Shown here: one piece after another, positions 62,170 to 64,000 of the stretch
How the letters are laid out: each line of letters opens with the position of its first letter
Position numbering within the stretch: the stretch's first letter is position 1
NCBI GenBank assembly: GCA_030549775.1
Contig: CM060175.1
Location: 77,098,245-77,162,244 of the forward strand
Direction of reading: 5' to 3'
Length of the DNA stretch: 64,000 nt
Source of the DNA: Tamarix chinensis
Taxonomy: Eukaryota; Streptophyta; Magnoliopsida; Caryophyllales; Tamaricaceae
Notes under the pieces: model-generated
What the model saw: the letters and a program-made list of their open reading frames with translations, nothing else
Told to the model about the DNA's origin: nothing
Databases searched by the model: none
Made by a program: the position numbers and the translations under genes

Positions 62170-62640
62170 ACCCCACTATTATAGCCGGTGGACCGGTCAT
62201 GCAGGGCAAAACGCTCCTGGCCACTATTATTTGCTGGTGGACCGGTCATGCAGGGCAAAACGCTCCTGGCCACTATTATTTGTTAGTGACCGGTCATGCA
62301 GGACAAAACGCTCCTGGCCACTATTATTCGCTGGTGGACCGGTCTGGCCTCGACTCACATGGTGTTCCACTATAAGTGATTATTATTTTTCCATAACTTT
62401 TATTCACATCCATGACTGGTTTTATTGAGCTCGGGACCCCCACTATTATTGCCGGTGGATCGGAATATATATCAACATCATCCAGGGCAACACACTCCTG
62501 GGCCACTATTATATCCAGTGGATCGGTACTCATAAATATCTTCCAGGGCAACACGCTCCTGGGCCACTATTATATCTGGTGGATCGGTACTCAATATCAT
62601 AATTCAACTGGGCCCGGCTCATTAATCTTTCACTTTCATA
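62170..62640. repeat. 48-49-bp tandem modules (best-preserved copy)
   Basis: Four head-to-tail units start near 62173, 62221, 62270 and 62319, each beginning 'cactattat' followed by 'ggtggaccggtcatgcaggg' and 'caaaacgctcctggc'. A second group of three near 62450-62590 has 'ccactattatatc(c/t)ggtgg' with 'gggcaacac(g/a)ctcctggg'. The groups are separated by 'actcacatggtgttccacta'. Units are nearly identical, so the array is recent or homogenised. Confidence 0.92.
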
Positions 62641-62699
62641 ATTAGTGTTTTTTCTTTCTTTAATCAGCGCAATAATTCCATTTATTTGCCTCGGACGGG

Positions 62700-62840
62700 A
62701 GATCAAGAACCAGGACACAAAGGTACATTGGTCATACTGGTGCATACAAGCTACTCAGTACCTTTCAACCATCGACCCAGGGACGCAAAGGTACCCTGGT
62801 CGTACTGATGCATAAAGCTACTCAGTACCCTACCAATAAG
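62700..62840. repeat. About 80-bp direct repeat pair
   Basis: 'gacacaaaggtacattggtc' followed by 'atactggtgcatacaagcta' and 'ctcagtacc' recurs as 'gacgcaaaggtaccctggtc' followed by 'gtactgatgcataaagcta'. It is the inverse counterpart of 27280-27420. Confidence 0.8.
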
Positions 62841-63329
62841 GACACCTAATCCATAAGTATGCCTACCCCCTAAATAGGTTCGTAGAGATAGATAGAGTAA
62901 GATATAGGGCCTGGCTGGGGCACAAAGGCACACCACCAAATACCAGAATAATCGTGGGCTAAACTACGTCTTTAGGGTAGCGACCCCTAAAGAGCCACCA
63001 TTCCCGATCTTGAGGTCTTTCACTTTAAGTATTAGTGTCTTAATTAAGGTGATCATGAAAACCACAACAATCAGATACTTACTCACTTTCAATCGTTCTG
63101 GTATCATTAGGTATTTTTTATTCATACAGCTATCCAAGATAACACAGAGGAAATCAATAAGGCCATCATAATCCCATCAAATTCTGATTTAGGATTTGTT
63201 CTCGTGATACTTACTAATCGTCAAAAACTCTTACCTTACTATTTAGTGTTACTCGAGTCTTGTTACGAACATCTAGTGTCCCATCAACATGTTAGATATG
63301 AATTACTGATTTACCCCTTACTTGTATAG

Positions 63330-64000
63330 TTATTAAGCCATCCCTCCCTTACTTGCCAATTTACCATATCACCTTTCAGGTTGCATAATTACCAAATTAC
63401 CCCTTACTCGATTTAGGTTACCAAATTATCTCCTACGCTTTTTAGATCACCATTTACCTCTCATAATTGTTGCACTTAACATATTTTCCATTTGGTTGGT
63501 TAGATTACTGTATTGCCCTTCTCCTTTGTTATAATTACTAAATTACTCTTGAGTTGGATAAATTACCAAATTACCCTTCTTCATTATCATGATTACCAAT
63601 TTGCCCCTTTAGTTGGTTAAATAATTACCAATCTTCCCTTTAGTTGGTTAAATTACTAAATCGCCCTTCTCCATTATCATAATTACCGAATTGCACCTTT
63701 AGTTGGATAAATTACCAAATTACCCTTCTTCATTATCATAATTACCATTTTACCCTTCTCAATTATTATAATTGTCATTTTACCATTTTCAATTATTATA
63801 ATTACCATTTTACCCTTCTCCATTATTATAAATCCCAATTTACCCTTCTCCATTATTACAATTTCCAATTTACCCTTCTCCATAATTATAATTACCAATT
63901 CACCCTTCTCCATATTTATAATTATTAATTCACCCTTATCCATAATTATAATTACCAATTTATACTTCTCCATAATTATAATTACCAATTTACCCCTTTT
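63330..64000. repeat. 30-bp minisatellite array
   Basis: Degenerate then regular copies of 'ttacccttctccattattat' plus 'aattaccaat', most regular from 63700 to the window end. The minus-strand open frame at 63683-63988 is a translation of this repeat. Confidence 0.92.

Larger units (their letters stand above)
61480..64000 (-). repeat. Long-LTR family member, cut by window end
   Basis: Starts TGTAACACCTCC (61480) only 28 bp after the gag-protease element. The first 180 bp match 31782-31960 closely, and the GC-rich modules, the 'acaaaggtac' repeats and a minisatellite follow. Its outer end and any adjoining coding region are beyond the window. Confidence 0.82.

Noticed and set aside
63683..63988. 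101-residue frame with repeated MEKGK..II motifs
   Set aside because: It is a translation of the 30-bp minisatellite.
63330..64000. Regular 30-bp repeats reminiscent of a CRISPR array
   Set aside because: The copies are head-to-tail without unique spacers, in plant LTR DNA; this is a minisatellite.

Overview
The window is plant nuclear DNA, most likely from a eudicot. It is AT-rich, has spliced genes with GT..AG introns, and is packed with nested and decayed plant transposons: Ty3/gypsy LTR elements, a CACTA/En-Spm element, hAT, LINE and SINE relics and small inverted-repeat elements. There is no bacterial gene organisation and I found no tRNA, rRNA or CRISPR. The species cannot be fixed from the sequence alone.

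Only one cellular gene is evident. It is on the + strand from 49469 and encodes the N-terminal beta-propeller part of a tomosyn / lethal(2)-giant-larvae-like WD40 protein. Seven exons (49469-49516, 50824-50954, 54351-54435, 55198-55251, 55900-55991, 56108-56211, 58196-58271) join in phase. The rest of the gene is not seen before the window ends: intron 7 runs at least 5.7 kb and is filled by a gag-protease-only LTR retrotransposon (58568-61451) and a long LTR (61480 to the end).

Layout. 1-302: end of a long LTR. 677-1190: CACTA transposase relic (-). 4253-4729: LINE reverse-transcriptase C-terminal relic (+). 5157-23066: a decayed Ty3/gypsy element of Del/Tekay type on the minus strand, whose integrase is split by a 9.7-kb CACTA element (7917-17649) with a 3-bp CAC target duplication. 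23930-25011: hAT transposase relic (-). 25018-28341: solo LTR with a perfect CTTTA duplication, inserted next to the hAT start codon. 29132-31781 and 37018-37882: probably two halves of another LTR, with a 5.2-kb LTR (31782-37017) between them. About 39320-41040: chromovirus RNase H/integrase relic (+). 41717-45881: another solo LTR. 45960-46800: plant-mobile-domain relic (-). 48168-49063: two candidate small DNA elements just upstream of the tomosyn-like gene.

One long-LTR family dominates. It appears at 1-302, 5157-7540, 19481-23066, 31782-37017, 41717-45881 and 61480-64000 (minus orientation) and at 25018-28341 (plus orientation). The minus-oriented copies share TGTAACACC-type ends, repeated GC-rich CCGGTGGACCGG-type modules, a conserved putative 5' splice site, a TATA box in two copies, and a slot that carries unrelated minisatellites in different copies. 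This shared, structured non-coding LTR architecture is the most unusual signal I could find. No transposon open reading frame here looks intact except the short protease frame in the element at 58568-61451.
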